Origin: Sulfurimonas sp. | Lineage (GTDB): Bacteria; Campylobacterota; Campylobacteria; Campylobacterales; Sulfurimonadaceae | Direction of reading: 5' to 3' | NCBI GenBank assembly: GCA_022712775.1 | Contig: JAFLJZ010000063.1 | Span: 1 to 7,180, forward strand | DNA length: 7,180 nucleotides | Part shown: positions 1 to 6,013 of the stretch, one piece after another | How the letters are laid out: each line of letters opens with the position of its first letter | Numbering within the stretch: the first letter of the stretch is position 1 | Made by a program: the position numbers and the translations under genes | Notes under the pieces: generated by a model | The model's database searches: none | What the model saw: the letters and a program-made list of their open reading frames with translations, nothing else | What the model was told of the DNA's origin: nothing

Positions 1-882
1 GGTTCTTCCAATGATTCTACCTGGTAAATTTCTTATATATTTTTCTTTTGTAGCAATGATTCCAAATGATGGACCACCAAAGGCTAAGTAATTACCTAAA
101 CATTGCCCATCCGCACAAAAGATATCTGCATCCATACTTGCTGGGTCTTTGAGCATACCTAAAGATACAGGATATGCTGATATAACAGCTAATGCCTTAT
201 GTTCATGAAGTGTGTCTATAATCTTAGTGAAATCACAAATACTTCCAAAAAAATTAGGATTTTGAAACAAGTATCCAGCTATATTATCATCTATTTTTTC
301 TATAACCTTTGAAATATCAGTTTGATAATCACTTATATCAATAACTTCAAATTCTATATCTCTAAAAGAAAGATATGTTTGTACTACTTTTATGTAAGTT
401 GGATTTATTCCAGCGTCTATTAAGATTTTATTTCTTTTTGTGATTCTCACCGCCATAAGAGCTGATTCTGCTAGGGCACTTGCGCCATCGTACATAGAAG
501 CGTTTGAAACATCCATTCCACTTAACTCACAAATCATACTTTGGTATTCATAAAGTACTTGGAGTGTACCTTGTGATGCTTCTGCTTGATAAGGTGTGTA
601 TGATGTATAAAACTCAGAACGACCAGCTAGAGCATCTACGGCACTAGGCACTATATGGTCATAGTAGCCTCCACCCATAAACAAAATTTTATCACTTACA
701 TTTTTTGATGCGATTTCTTTAAACATCTCATAAGTTGAAAATTCATCTAATCCCTCTGGAAGATTTATACTATCTACATGTAACTCGCTTGGAACAGATG
801 AAAATAAATCAGATTCCTTTTGGATTCCAATAACATCGAGCATCTCTTTTATTTGTGTTGGAGTGTGAGGAGTGTATGGCAT
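1..882 (-). CDS. gcvPA: Glycine dehydrogenase (decarboxylating) subunit 1, partial (P-protein alpha half)
   Basis: This is one half of the two-subunit, PLP-dependent P-protein of the glycine cleavage system, which decarboxylates glycine and passes the aminomethyl group to the lipoyl arm of GcvH in the cytoplasm. I translated it from ATG at 882-880. It begins MPYTPHTPTQIKEMLDVIG, the usual start of bacterial subunit 1 proteins. Family landmarks follow: LPEGL near residue 41, YTPYQAEASQG near 95-105, YDGASALAES near 131-140, GGPSFG near 269-274, and LPGRIIGRT at the window edge. The 294 codons present are about two thirds of the roughly 440-450 usual for the family; the C-terminal part lies beyond base 1. 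The PLP lysine is normally in subunit 2 (gcvPB), expected just downstream and off-window. The start lies 8 bases after the gcvH stop, with a GAGA-type Shine-Dalgarno in the gap. No break is seen in the visible part. Confidence 0.95.
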   Translation of the reverse strand, partial: MPYTPHTPTQIKEMLDVIGIQKESDLFSSVPSELHVDSINLPEGLDEFSTYEMFKEIASKNVSDKILFMGGGYYDHIVPSAVDALAGRSEFYTSYTPYQAEASQGTLQVLYEYQSMICELSGMDVSNASMYDGASALAESALMAVRITKRNKILIDAGINPTYIKVVQTYLSFRDIEFEVIDISDYQTDISKVIEKIDDNIAGYLFQNPNFFGSICDFTKIIDTLHEHKALAVISAYPVSLGMLKDPASMDADIFCADGQCLGNYLAFGGPSFGIIATKEKYIRNLPGRIIGRT

Positions 883-890
883 ATTTTCTC

Positions 891-1256
891 TTACAAACTT
901 TCTTTAAATGCAGAGTATGCATCTTCGTCCATGAGTGAATCTAACTGACTCATATCTTGAATTTTAACTTTAAATATAAAAGTACCTTGTGCATCTTCAT
1001 TTAAAAGCTCTGGAGTATCTAGTAGTGTTTCATTTACTTCACATACAACTCCTGAGAGTGGAGCATAAATATCTGAAGCTGCTTTTACAGATTCTATAAA
1101 GGCTACGCTATCCCCCATATTTATTTCAGAATCTATCTCAGGTAACTCTAAAAATGTAATGTCACCTAATTGCTCAACTGCATAAGAAGATATCCCTATG
1201 CTTGCTATATCATCTTGTACTTCTACCCATTCATGTTCTTCATTGTATTTTTTCAT
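891..1256 (-). CDS. gcvH: Glycine cleavage system H protein (lipoyl carrier)
   Basis: GcvH carries the aminomethyl intermediate on a lipoyl-lysine arm between the P-, T- and L-proteins in the cytoplasm. The 121-residue product has the family's usual length of about 120-130. It opens with YNEEHEWVEV, matching the common 'HEW' start, and continues with the GISSYAVEQLGDITFLELPE region. The lipoylation site is ESVKAASD, with the modified lysine at residue 58. A hydrophobic beta-strand region with SGVVCEVNE (68-76) follows. The C-terminal stretch reads LLNEDAQGTFIFKVK, where many H proteins have a GW(M/L)xK(I/V) motif; the tryptophan is replaced here, but the fold pattern is kept. The ATG at 1256 is preceded by a good AGGAGA Shine-Dalgarno. 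The gene lies 16 bases after gcvT and 8 before gcvPA, so the three are almost certainly co-transcribed. Confidence 0.96.
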   Translation of the reverse strand: MKKYNEEHEWVEVQDDIASIGISSYAVEQLGDITFLELPEIDSEINMGDSVAFIESVKAASDIYAPLSGVVCEVNETLLDTPELLNEDAQGTFIFKVKIQDMSQLDSLMDEDAYSAFKESL

Positions 1257-1260
1257 TTTT

Positions 1261-1266
1261 TCTCCT
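1261..1266 (-). promoter_or_regulatory. Ribosome binding site of gcvH
   Basis: Read on the minus strand this is AGGAGA, ending 4 bases before the ATG at 1256. It lies inside the 16-base gcvT-gcvH gap and supports the chosen gcvH start. Confidence 0.7.
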
Positions 1267-1272
1267 GAATAT

Positions 1273-2346
1273 TTAGTTATTTTTTATAAATGGAAGTGAG
1301 GCAATATTTGCATCTATACTTCCTCTTGAATCTCGCAGCTCTATTGTTGTGGTTTTATCAAAATCTTGTGTATCAATCATTGCAAAGCCAATTCCGCTAT
1401 TTAAAATAGGAGAATATGCAGCAGAAGTTACAAAGCCTACTTTTTTATCATTTTGGTAAACTTCGAAATCTTTTCTTGCACTTCTTCTTGAAGTTGTTTT
1501 AAATGGCAGCAGTATTCTTTTAAGGGTATTTTCTTTTTGACTTACTAAGGCATCTTTTCCTATGTAGTCTCTTTGTAGGTTTATAAACATACTTAAATTT
1601 GCTTCAAGCGGAGAAATACTCTCATCTAAATCATTCCCATAAAGTGAATACCCCATCTCAAGTCTGAGTATATCTCTAGCACCTAAACCTGCGGGCTTAA
1701 CACCGTCTTCTAATAGTTTTTGCCATAACTCAACTGATGTAGTAGAATCAATATAAAGCTCATAGCCTAACTCCCCCGTATAGCCTGTACGACTAAGAAG
1801 ACAATCTTTGCCAAAGAGTTTAGTTTGCACAAAGGAAAAGAATTTTAAATCATCTAAGTTAATATCAAAATATTTTTCTAAGGCTTTTTTAGAATCTGGA
1901 CCTTGGACATCTAGTTTTGCATACTCTAAGGACTTGTCTTCTAAAGACGCGTTTTTGATGCGTGAACTAATCGTATCAAAATCAATCTGTCTCCTTGAAG
2001 CATTTACAACTATCATAAGAGAATCTTCGCTTAATTTATAAATAATCAGGTCATCAATAACCCCAGCATCATCATTGAGTAAAAACCCGTATTTGCATTT
2101 TCCTACTTTGAGTGCTTCAAGATTAATTGTAGTAGCCTCATTTATCCCAGAGGTTTTTATGTCACCCTTAAAGAAAAATTCACCCATATGAGAAGTATCA
2201 AAAAGTGCTACGCCTTGTCTACAATAGCCATGTTCTTTAATGATTCCATCAAACTGCATAGGCATATCCCAGCCACAAAAGCTAACATTTTTACTAGCTA
2301 ACTTCATTTGTTCATTAAAAAGCGGAGTTTTTAATAGTTCGTCCAT
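1273..2346 (-). CDS. gcvT: Aminomethyltransferase (glycine cleavage system T protein)
   Basis: GcvT releases ammonia from the aminomethyl-lipoyl arm of GcvH and transfers the one-carbon unit to tetrahydrofolate, giving 5,10-methylene-THF. The 357 residues fit the family's usual 360-370. Visible motifs in order are FCGWDMPMQF (23-32), LFDTSHMGEF (49-58), YGFLLNDDAGVIDDLI (86-101), SRTGYTGELGYELY (185-198), GLGARDILRLEMGYSLYGND (220-239), DYIGKDAL (260-267) and VGFVTSAAYSPILNSGIG (303-320). The aspartate pair at 98-99 in VIDDL corresponds to the region of the catalytic Asp of characterised T proteins. The ATG at 2346 has an AAGGTAA Shine-Dalgarno 4 bases upstream and keeps the conserved N-terminus TPLF-x-(8-12)-FCGWDMP. 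It is the first gene of the minus-strand gcvT-gcvH-gcvPA operon. No frameshift or missing motif is seen. The related YgfZ and dimethylglycine oxidase families are excluded by the motif set and by the gcvH neighbour. Confidence 0.96.
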   Translation of the reverse strand: MDELLKTPLFNEQMKLASKNVSFCGWDMPMQFDGIIKEHGYCRQGVALFDTSHMGEFFFKGDIKTSGINEATTINLEALKVGKCKYGFLLNDDAGVIDDLIIYKLSEDSLMIVVNASRRQIDFDTISSRIKNASLEDKSLEYAKLDVQGPDSKKALEKYFDINLDDLKFFSFVQTKLFGKDCLLSRTGYTGELGYELYIDSTTSVELWQKLLEDGVKPAGLGARDILRLEMGYSLYGNDLDESISPLEANLSMFINLQRDYIGKDALVSQKENTLKRILLPFKTTSRRSARKDFEVYQNDKKVGFVTSAAYSPILNSGIGFAMIDTQDFDKTTTIELRDSRGSIDANIASLPFIKNN

Positions 2347-2350
2347 TGAA

Positions 2351-2357
2351 TTACCTT
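2351..2357 (-). promoter_or_regulatory. Ribosome binding site of gcvT
   Basis: The minus strand reads AAGGTAA, ending 4 bases before the ATG at 2346. It is a moderate match to the Shine-Dalgarno consensus and the only purine-rich candidate near this start. Confidence 0.6.
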
Positions 2358-2372
2358 AAATATTTTGCGCGA

Positions 2373-2383
2373 ATTATATTATA
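2373..2383 (-). promoter_or_regulatory. Putative -10 region of the gcv operon promoter
   Basis: On the minus strand this segment holds two overlapping perfect TATAAT hexamers (complements of 2373-2378 and 2378-2383). The nearer one predicts a start of transcription around 2366 and a leader of about 20 bases before gcvT, which contains the Shine-Dalgarno. No convincing -35 box is seen, as is usual in Campylobacterota, whose housekeeping promoters rely on the -10 and AT-rich upstream DNA. The leader is far too short for a glycine riboswitch. Confidence 0.5.
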
Positions 2384-2404
2384 TAAATCCTAATATTTCA
2401 CTTA

Positions 2405-2413
2405 TGTTACAAT
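2405..2413 (+). promoter_or_regulatory. Putative extended -10 promoter of cbiF-cbiG
   Basis: The plus strand reads TGTTACAAT, an extended -10 (TG, one base, then TACAAT, a 5/6 match to TATAAT). It predicts transcription starting near 2420, leaving a leader of about 35 bases. No -35 hexamer is obvious 17 bases upstream. The leader is too short for a cobalamin riboswitch, which needs around 200 bases. Confidence 0.45.
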
Positions 2414-2440
2414 TTCAAAAATCTATTTCAGTGAAGGTAA

Positions 2441-2446
2441 AAGGAG
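2441..2446 (+). promoter_or_regulatory. Ribosome binding site of cbiF
   Basis: AAGGAG lies 8 bases before the ATG at 2455, the best Shine-Dalgarno match in the window. It fixes this start, which also gives the canonical N-terminus directly before the glycine-rich GAGPGDPEL loop. Confidence 0.8.
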
Positions 2447-2454
2447 TTCTGTAG

Positions 2455-3204
2455 ATGATAAAATTTGTAGGAGCAGGTCCAGGGGATCCTGAGTTAATTA
2501 CAGTTAAGGGGCAGAAGGCTTTACAAGAAGCAGAAGTTGTTTTATACACAGGCTCATTAGTACCAAAAGAGCTACTTACTTGGTGTAAAGAGGGGACGAT
2601 TATAGAGAATTCTGCTGATATGGATTATGAAGATATTTTTTATTTCATAAAAGAGCATAGTCATAAAAAATTTGTGCGTCTTCATACTGGTGATTCTTCT
2701 CTATTTTCTACAACTGCAAAACAAGTAGAGTTTTTACGAGAAAATGACATCCCTTTTGAAGTGATTCCGGGAGTAACGGCTGCATTTGGAGCGGCGGCTA
2801 GTGTTGGGATTGAATATACGATTCCGGGAGTGTCTCAAACGCTCATCATTTCTCGGGTTGAGGGGCGTACTCCAAACCCTGAGAGTTTAGAACAACTTCT
2901 CTCAAACAAAAATTCTTCTTTTGCTTTTTATCTTTCTATAACACTACTGAAAAAATTAAAGCAAACGGCGTATAATCTCGGCTATGCAAAAGACACCCCA
3001 TGTTGGGTAGTTGAAAAAGCAACTTGGGCTGAAGAAATGGTGTATAAATCAGACATAGATTCCATCGAGAAAAAGGTTTCGCATATAAAGGGTGTAGCCC
3101 TGATTTTATTTGGTGAATTTCTTCATCAAAAAGCAAGTGTAGAATCACACCTTTATGCCACAAAGTATAAAAAAGAGGGTGAAAAAACCTCCAAATCATT
3201 ATAA
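2455..3204 (+). CDS. cbiF: Cobalt-precorrin-4 / precorrin-4 C11-methyltransferase
   Basis: This SAM-dependent tetrapyrrole methylase of corrin biosynthesis methylates C11 of (cobalt-)precorrin-4; cobM is the name in the aerobic pathway. The 249 residues match the family's usual 250-260. Motifs seen are FVGAGPGDPELITVKG (4-19, the glycine-rich loop), YTGSLVP (31-37, typical of CbiF/CobM), RLHTGDSSLF (75-84), IPGVTAAFGAAA (104-115, SAM-site region) and IPGVSQTLIISR (123-134). The last two, with YTGSLV, separate it from the C17, C20 and SUMT paralogues in the same window. Minor departures are TGDSSLFSTT where HTGDPSLYGA is more common, and a charged C-terminal tail (KKEGEKTSK). It is followed by cbiG after only 9 bases, so the two are probably one transcript. 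Because cbiG is present I infer the cobalt-early pathway and prefer cbiF as the symbol. Confidence 0.93.
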   Translation: MIKFVGAGPGDPELITVKGQKALQEAEVVLYTGSLVPKELLTWCKEGTIIENSADMDYEDIFYFIKEHSHKKFVRLHTGDSSLFSTTAKQVEFLRENDIPFEVIPGVTAAFGAAASVGIEYTIPGVSQTLIISRVEGRTPNPESLEQLLSNKNSSFAFYLSITLLKKLKQTAYNLGYAKDTPCWVVEKATWAEEMVYKSDIDSIEKKVSHIKGVALILFGEFLHQKASVESHLYATKYKKEGEKTSKSL

Positions 3205-3213
3205 AGAGAAAAT

Positions 3214-4251
3214 ATGAAGATAGCTATTGCTACTATAAATAACCCGAGTTTAGAATCGGCTAAAAAACTTTTACCAGCTTTAAAAAACCATAAGTGTACG
3301 GTCTTTAACAAAAGTGAAGAGGGCGATGGTTTCGTAATTTTCAAGAAAGTGGATGATATTATGGCTACTGCATGGGCTGAGTTTGATGCGATTATTTTCA
3401 TTATGGCTACGGGAGCTGTTATCCGTAAAATAGCACCACATTTAAAAGATAAGGCAACGGATCCTGCTGTTGTGATTATGACGCTTGATTTAAAAAGAAT
3501 TATTCCTCTTCTTTCTGGTCACTTAGGCGGAGCGAATGAGCTTACAGCCGAGATAAGTGAAGCACTTCCTGATTGTGTAAACTTTGTAACAACTGCCTCA
3601 GACCAGATAAAAGTCTTAGCCTTTGATATGTTCGCAAAAAAGATGGCCTATAAAATAAGTAACTTAAAATCATTAGCTGTAGTTGCAAATAGAATCATCA
3701 ACAAAGAAATCGTCCAAGTTGTAGCCTATCCACCAACCATAGAAGCACTGAAAAACTTTGAGGGTTATTCTGAGGGAAGTATAGTGTTCGTCACTCCTGA
3801 CACAATGGAGAATTTCGATAGCGAGATTCCAACGGTCTACATGACACCACAAAGATTAGGAAACAACTCCTTACAGTTTCATCCGACAAAGATTACCTTA
3901 GGTTTAGGAATGAATAGAGGGACTTCAAAAGAAGAGATAGATTCAAGTGTCAAGAGATTCTGTTTTGAGCAAGGTTTAGATATTGAAAATGTAGTAGCAC
4001 TTGCGAGTTTTAATGCAAAAGCAGATGAAGTCGGGCTTTTAGAATACGCTTCATATTTAGGTAAAGAGTTAAAGTTCTTTGACGAAAAAGAGATAAATGC
4101 TTTAGAAGAAAACTTTTCACCATCACAAGCAACAAAGTTTTTCAACATCAAAGGCGTAGCCGAACCAGCATCATTACTCGCAAGTGAAAATAAAACACTT
4201 TTTTTAAGTAAAAGAATTTATGGCAATGTAACTGTTGCTGCATCGTTTTAG
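3214..4251 (+). CDS. cbiG: Cobalt-precorrin-5A hydrolase
   Basis: CbiG opens the ring-A delta-lactone of cobalt-precorrin-5A and releases the two-carbon fragment (acetaldehyde) during ring contraction. It is a hallmark of the anaerobic, cobalt-early pathway. The 345 residues are normal for a standalone CbiG. The N-terminal domain shows MATGAVIRKIAPHLKDKATD (64-83), LLSGHLGGANELT (99-111) and TTASD (126-130). The middle region (about 140-222) is less conserved. The C-terminal CbiG domain starts at ITLGLGMNRGTSKEEI (227-242), continues with ASFNAKADEVGLLEYA (264-279), and ends with FFNIKGVAEPASLLAS (309-324) and YGNVTVAAS (336-344). The ATG at 3214 follows the cbiF stop by 9 bases, with AAGAGAA as its Shine-Dalgarno. 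The next gene begins after a 91-base gap, unlike the tight spacing elsewhere. No fusion to CbiH or CbiE is present, although such fusions occur in some lineages. Confidence 0.95.
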   Translation: MKIAIATINNPSLESAKKLLPALKNHKCTVFNKSEEGDGFVIFKKVDDIMATAWAEFDAIIFIMATGAVIRKIAPHLKDKATDPAVVIMTLDLKRIIPLLSGHLGGANELTAEISEALPDCVNFVTTASDQIKVLAFDMFAKKMAYKISNLKSLAVVANRIINKEIVQVVAYPPTIEALKNFEGYSEGSIVFVTPDTMENFDSEIPTVYMTPQRLGNNSLQFHPTKITLGLGMNRGTSKEEIDSSVKRFCFEQGLDIENVVALASFNAKADEVGLLEYASYLGKELKFFDEKEINALEENFSPSQATKFFNIKGVAEPASLLASENKTLFLSKRIYGNVTVAASF

Positions 4252-4342
4252 AAAATGTATTTCTATCGAAACTATTACAAAATGTCATATTTTAACTAGA
4301 TAGGTGCAAATTTTGATAACCTTATAAAAAAGGATATTTACA
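4252..4342. other. 91-base intergenic region before the DinD-like gene
   Basis: This AT-rich gap is the only sizeable break in the cbiF-cbiG-dinD-cbiH run. It contains two similar words, AAAATGTAT at 4252-4260 and AAAATGTCATAT at 4279-4290, which may be coincidence. No G+C-rich hairpin with a T-run is seen, so there is no clear terminator for cbiG. Candidate -10 hexamers are poor: GATAAC at 4315-4320 is weak, and TATAAA at 4323-4328 would start transcription on top of the ribosome binding site. I see no CTGT-N8-ACAG LexA-type box. Confidence 0.5.
4330..4334 (+). promoter_or_regulatory. Ribosome binding site of the DinD-like gene
   Basis: AAGGA ends 8 bases before the ATG at 4343. This supports the start, which gives an N-terminus of normal DinD length before the EFWYARDLQ motif. 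Confidence 0.65.
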
Positions 4343-5209
4343 ATGACTAAAAATACCATTGAAAAACTGACACTAAACTTTGAAGCTTTTGTAAATAAAA
4401 TAGATGCAGATATAGAGTTTTGGTATGCACGAGATTTACAGCAACTTCTAGGGTATACGCAGTGGAGAAACTTCCAAAATGTTTTACTAAAAGCACAAAC
4501 AAGTTGTGAGGTGTCAGGGTATGAAGTGTCAGACCATTTTGCTGATGTCAGCAAAGAGGTCACTATAGGTTCAGGTGCGAAGACTTTAGTAGATGATTTT
4601 ATGCTAACCCGTTATGCTTGTTATCTTATAGCTCAAAATGGAGATAGTTCAAAAGAACCTATTGCTTTTGCACAAACTTATTTTGCTTTGCAGACAAGAA
4701 AACAAGAGCTTATAGAACAAAGACTAGAACTCGAAGACAGACTAACAGCAAGAAAAAAGTTAACATCATCTGAAACAGAATTGTCAGAAAATATTTATCA
4801 AAGAGGTGTTGACTTAAAAGGTTTCGGTCGTATACGGTCAAAAGGTGATAACGCTTTATTTGGTGGGTATAATACACAAAATATGAAAGATAAACTTAAT
4901 ATCCCAAAAGGTAGGGCATTAGCAGACTTTTTACCAACAGTAACAATAACAGCAAAAAATTTAGCAACAGAAATAACAAACCATAATGTAAAAGAAAATA
5001 ATGTATATGGCGAGAGTGCAATAACGAGTGAACATATAACTAATAATACAAACGTGAGAAAACTTTTAACGGAGAGTGGCATTAAACCTGAAGAATTAAA
5101 AGCCTCAGAGGATTTGAAAAAGTTAGAAAGAAAAGTAAAGTCAGATGAAAAAAAGCTTATTAAACAAAGTAGTTTGGTAAAGAAAAAAACTAAAAAGGGA
5201 AATAAATAA
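4343..5209 (+). CDS. DinD-like DNA-damage-inducible protein D family protein
   Basis: The product (288 residues) resembles E. coli DinD, an SOS-induced protein reported to act on RecA filaments. The N-terminal half shows the family pattern: EFWYARDLQQLLGYTQWRNF (25-44), a DHF...VSK.V...GSGA stretch (64-79), and DFMLTRYACYLIAQNGD (85-101) followed by SSKEPIAFAQTYFALQTRKQ (102-121). The early part resembles Bro-N-type DNA-binding domains of phage and plasmid proteins. A predicted helical segment rich in Glu, Arg and Lys (about 120-140) follows, then GVDLKGFGRIRSKGDNALFG (155-174), also DinD-like. The tail is very basic: 13 lysines in residues 259-288. There is no signal peptide or membrane segment. 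It sits between cbiG and cbiH, with its stop directly abutting the cbiH start. Nothing in the protein suggests a corrin role. By hand count G+C is about 38% in 4381-4620 but about 30% in 4921-5160. Family assignment is strong; function in this organism is unknown. Confidence 0.85.
   Translation: MTKNTIEKLTLNFEAFVNKIDADIEFWYARDLQQLLGYTQWRNFQNVLLKAQTSCEVSGYEVSDHFADVSKEVTIGSGAKTLVDDFMLTRYACYLIAQNGDSSKEPIAFAQTYFALQTRKQELIEQRLELEDRLTARKKLTSSETELSENIYQRGVDLKGFGRIRSKGDNALFGGYNTQNMKDKLNIPKGRALADFLPTVTITAKNLATEITNHNVKENNVYGESAITSEHITNNTNVRKLLTESGIKPEELKASEDLKKLERKVKSDEKKLIKQSSLVKKKTKKGNK
5194..5200 (+). promoter_or_regulatory. Ribosome binding site of cbiH, inside the DinD-like coding sequence
   Basis: AAAGGGA ends 9 bases before the ATG at 5210 and lies within the last codons of the DinD-like gene (its KKGNK tail). 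The stop TAA (5207-5209) is immediately followed by the cbiH ATG, an arrangement that favours translational coupling. Confidence 0.6.
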
Positions 5210-6013
5210 ATGGGAAAATTAACATTAGTATCAACTGGGGCAGGTGGAAGTCGTTACCTTACAAATGAGGCAAGAGCAGCGATAGAAGAGGCTGATTTAA
5301 TCGTAGCGTACACAAAGTATGCAAAAGATTTAGCAGATGTGATTGGGGAGCGAGAAGTATTTACTACTCCTATGACAAAAGAGATTGAACGCGTGTCTCA
5401 TGCAGTTGAAAGTGCAAAGAACGGTAAAACTGTGGCTTTAGTTTCAAATGGTGATGCGAATGTATATGCTATGGGTTCACTTGTTGTTGAGCTGATTGAT
5501 GTGAATGATTATTGGGGTTCAATCGAGTATAAATCATTACCTGGAATCACTTCGGTTTTAGCCCTAGCTTCAGAAGTTGGAGCACCCCTTTCGCAAGATT
5601 TTTGTTTGATTTCACTCTCAGATAGACTTACAGATTCTGCACTCATTCAAAAAAGAATCAAGCTTTCTTTGGAATGTGATTTTGTGATTTCTATTTATAA
5701 TCCTAAGAGTAAAAGTCGCTTAGAACCGTATCGTGGAATGTTAGATAAATTAGCAGATTCTGTAGAAGATTCTAGAATCATAGTTATCGCTCGTGATTTA
5801 GGTAGAGAAGAGCAGTTTATAAAAATAATCACAGCAAAAGAACTTATAGATGCTGGAGTTGAGAACACAGATGTCAATATGTCTACAACCTTACTCATTG
5901 GAAATTCAACAACAAAGTTCACAAAAGATGGAAGAGTTTTAACACCACGGGGCTATTTAAATAAGTACGAACTTAGTGGTGAGAAAAAAGATAACTGGAA
6001 AAAAATTAATTAA
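5210..6013 (+). CDS. cbiH: Cobalt-precorrin-3 / precorrin-3B C17-methyltransferase
   Basis: CbiH (CobJ in the aerobic naming) methylates C17 of the cobalt-precorrin-3 macrocycle with SAM and drives ring contraction with ring-A lactone formation, producing the substrate chain leading to CbiF and CbiG. The 267 residues are a little longer than a minimal 240-residue CbiH. Diagnostic stretches are LVSNGDANVYAMGSLVVEL (77-95), SLPGITSVLALASEVGAPLS (109-128), SLSDRLTDSALIQKRI (135-150), DFVISIYNPKSKSR (157-170) and STTLLIGNSTTKF...GRVLTPRGY (225-249). The last two are specific to this subfamily. The N-terminal glycine loop is unusual: it reads STGAGGSRYLTNEA (8-21) instead of the common GxGPG-x(3-4)-(M/L)T. 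The start has zero spacing from the DinD-like gene. At the 3' end its TAA overlaps the convergent cbiL stop. Confidence 0.92.
   Translation: MGKLTLVSTGAGGSRYLTNEARAAIEEADLIVAYTKYAKDLADVIGEREVFTTPMTKEIERVSHAVESAKNGKTVALVSNGDANVYAMGSLVVELIDVNDYWGSIEYKSLPGITSVLALASEVGAPLSQDFCLISLSDRLTDSALIQKRIKLSLECDFVISIYNPKSKSRLEPYRGMLDKLADSVEDSRIIVIARDLGREEQFIKIITAKELIDAGVENTDVNMSTTLLIGNSTTKFTKDGRVLTPRGYLNKYELSGEKKDNWKKIN

Noticed and set aside
1808..2041. Open frame on the plus strand inside gcvT
   Set aside because: It is antisense to a strongly conserved gene, has no family resemblance, and has no ribosome binding site I would trust.
2936..3401. Two open frames on the minus strand opposite cbiF and cbiG
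   Set aside because: Shadow frames of the conserved genes; the sequences are hydrophobic-biased with no recognisable domain.
3879..4151. Minus-strand frame opposite the C-terminal domain of cbiG
   Set aside because: Mirrors the conserved CbiG coding pattern; no homology or start signal.
4252..4342. LexA (SOS) box upstream of the DinD-like gene
   Set aside because: No CTGT-N8-ACAG or close variant is present, and many Campylobacterota lack LexA.
4285..5082. Two minus-strand frames opposite the DinD-like gene
   Set aside because: The hydrophobic Phe/Leu-rich translation is what Lys/Glu/Asn-rich sequence yields on the opposite strand; no independent support.
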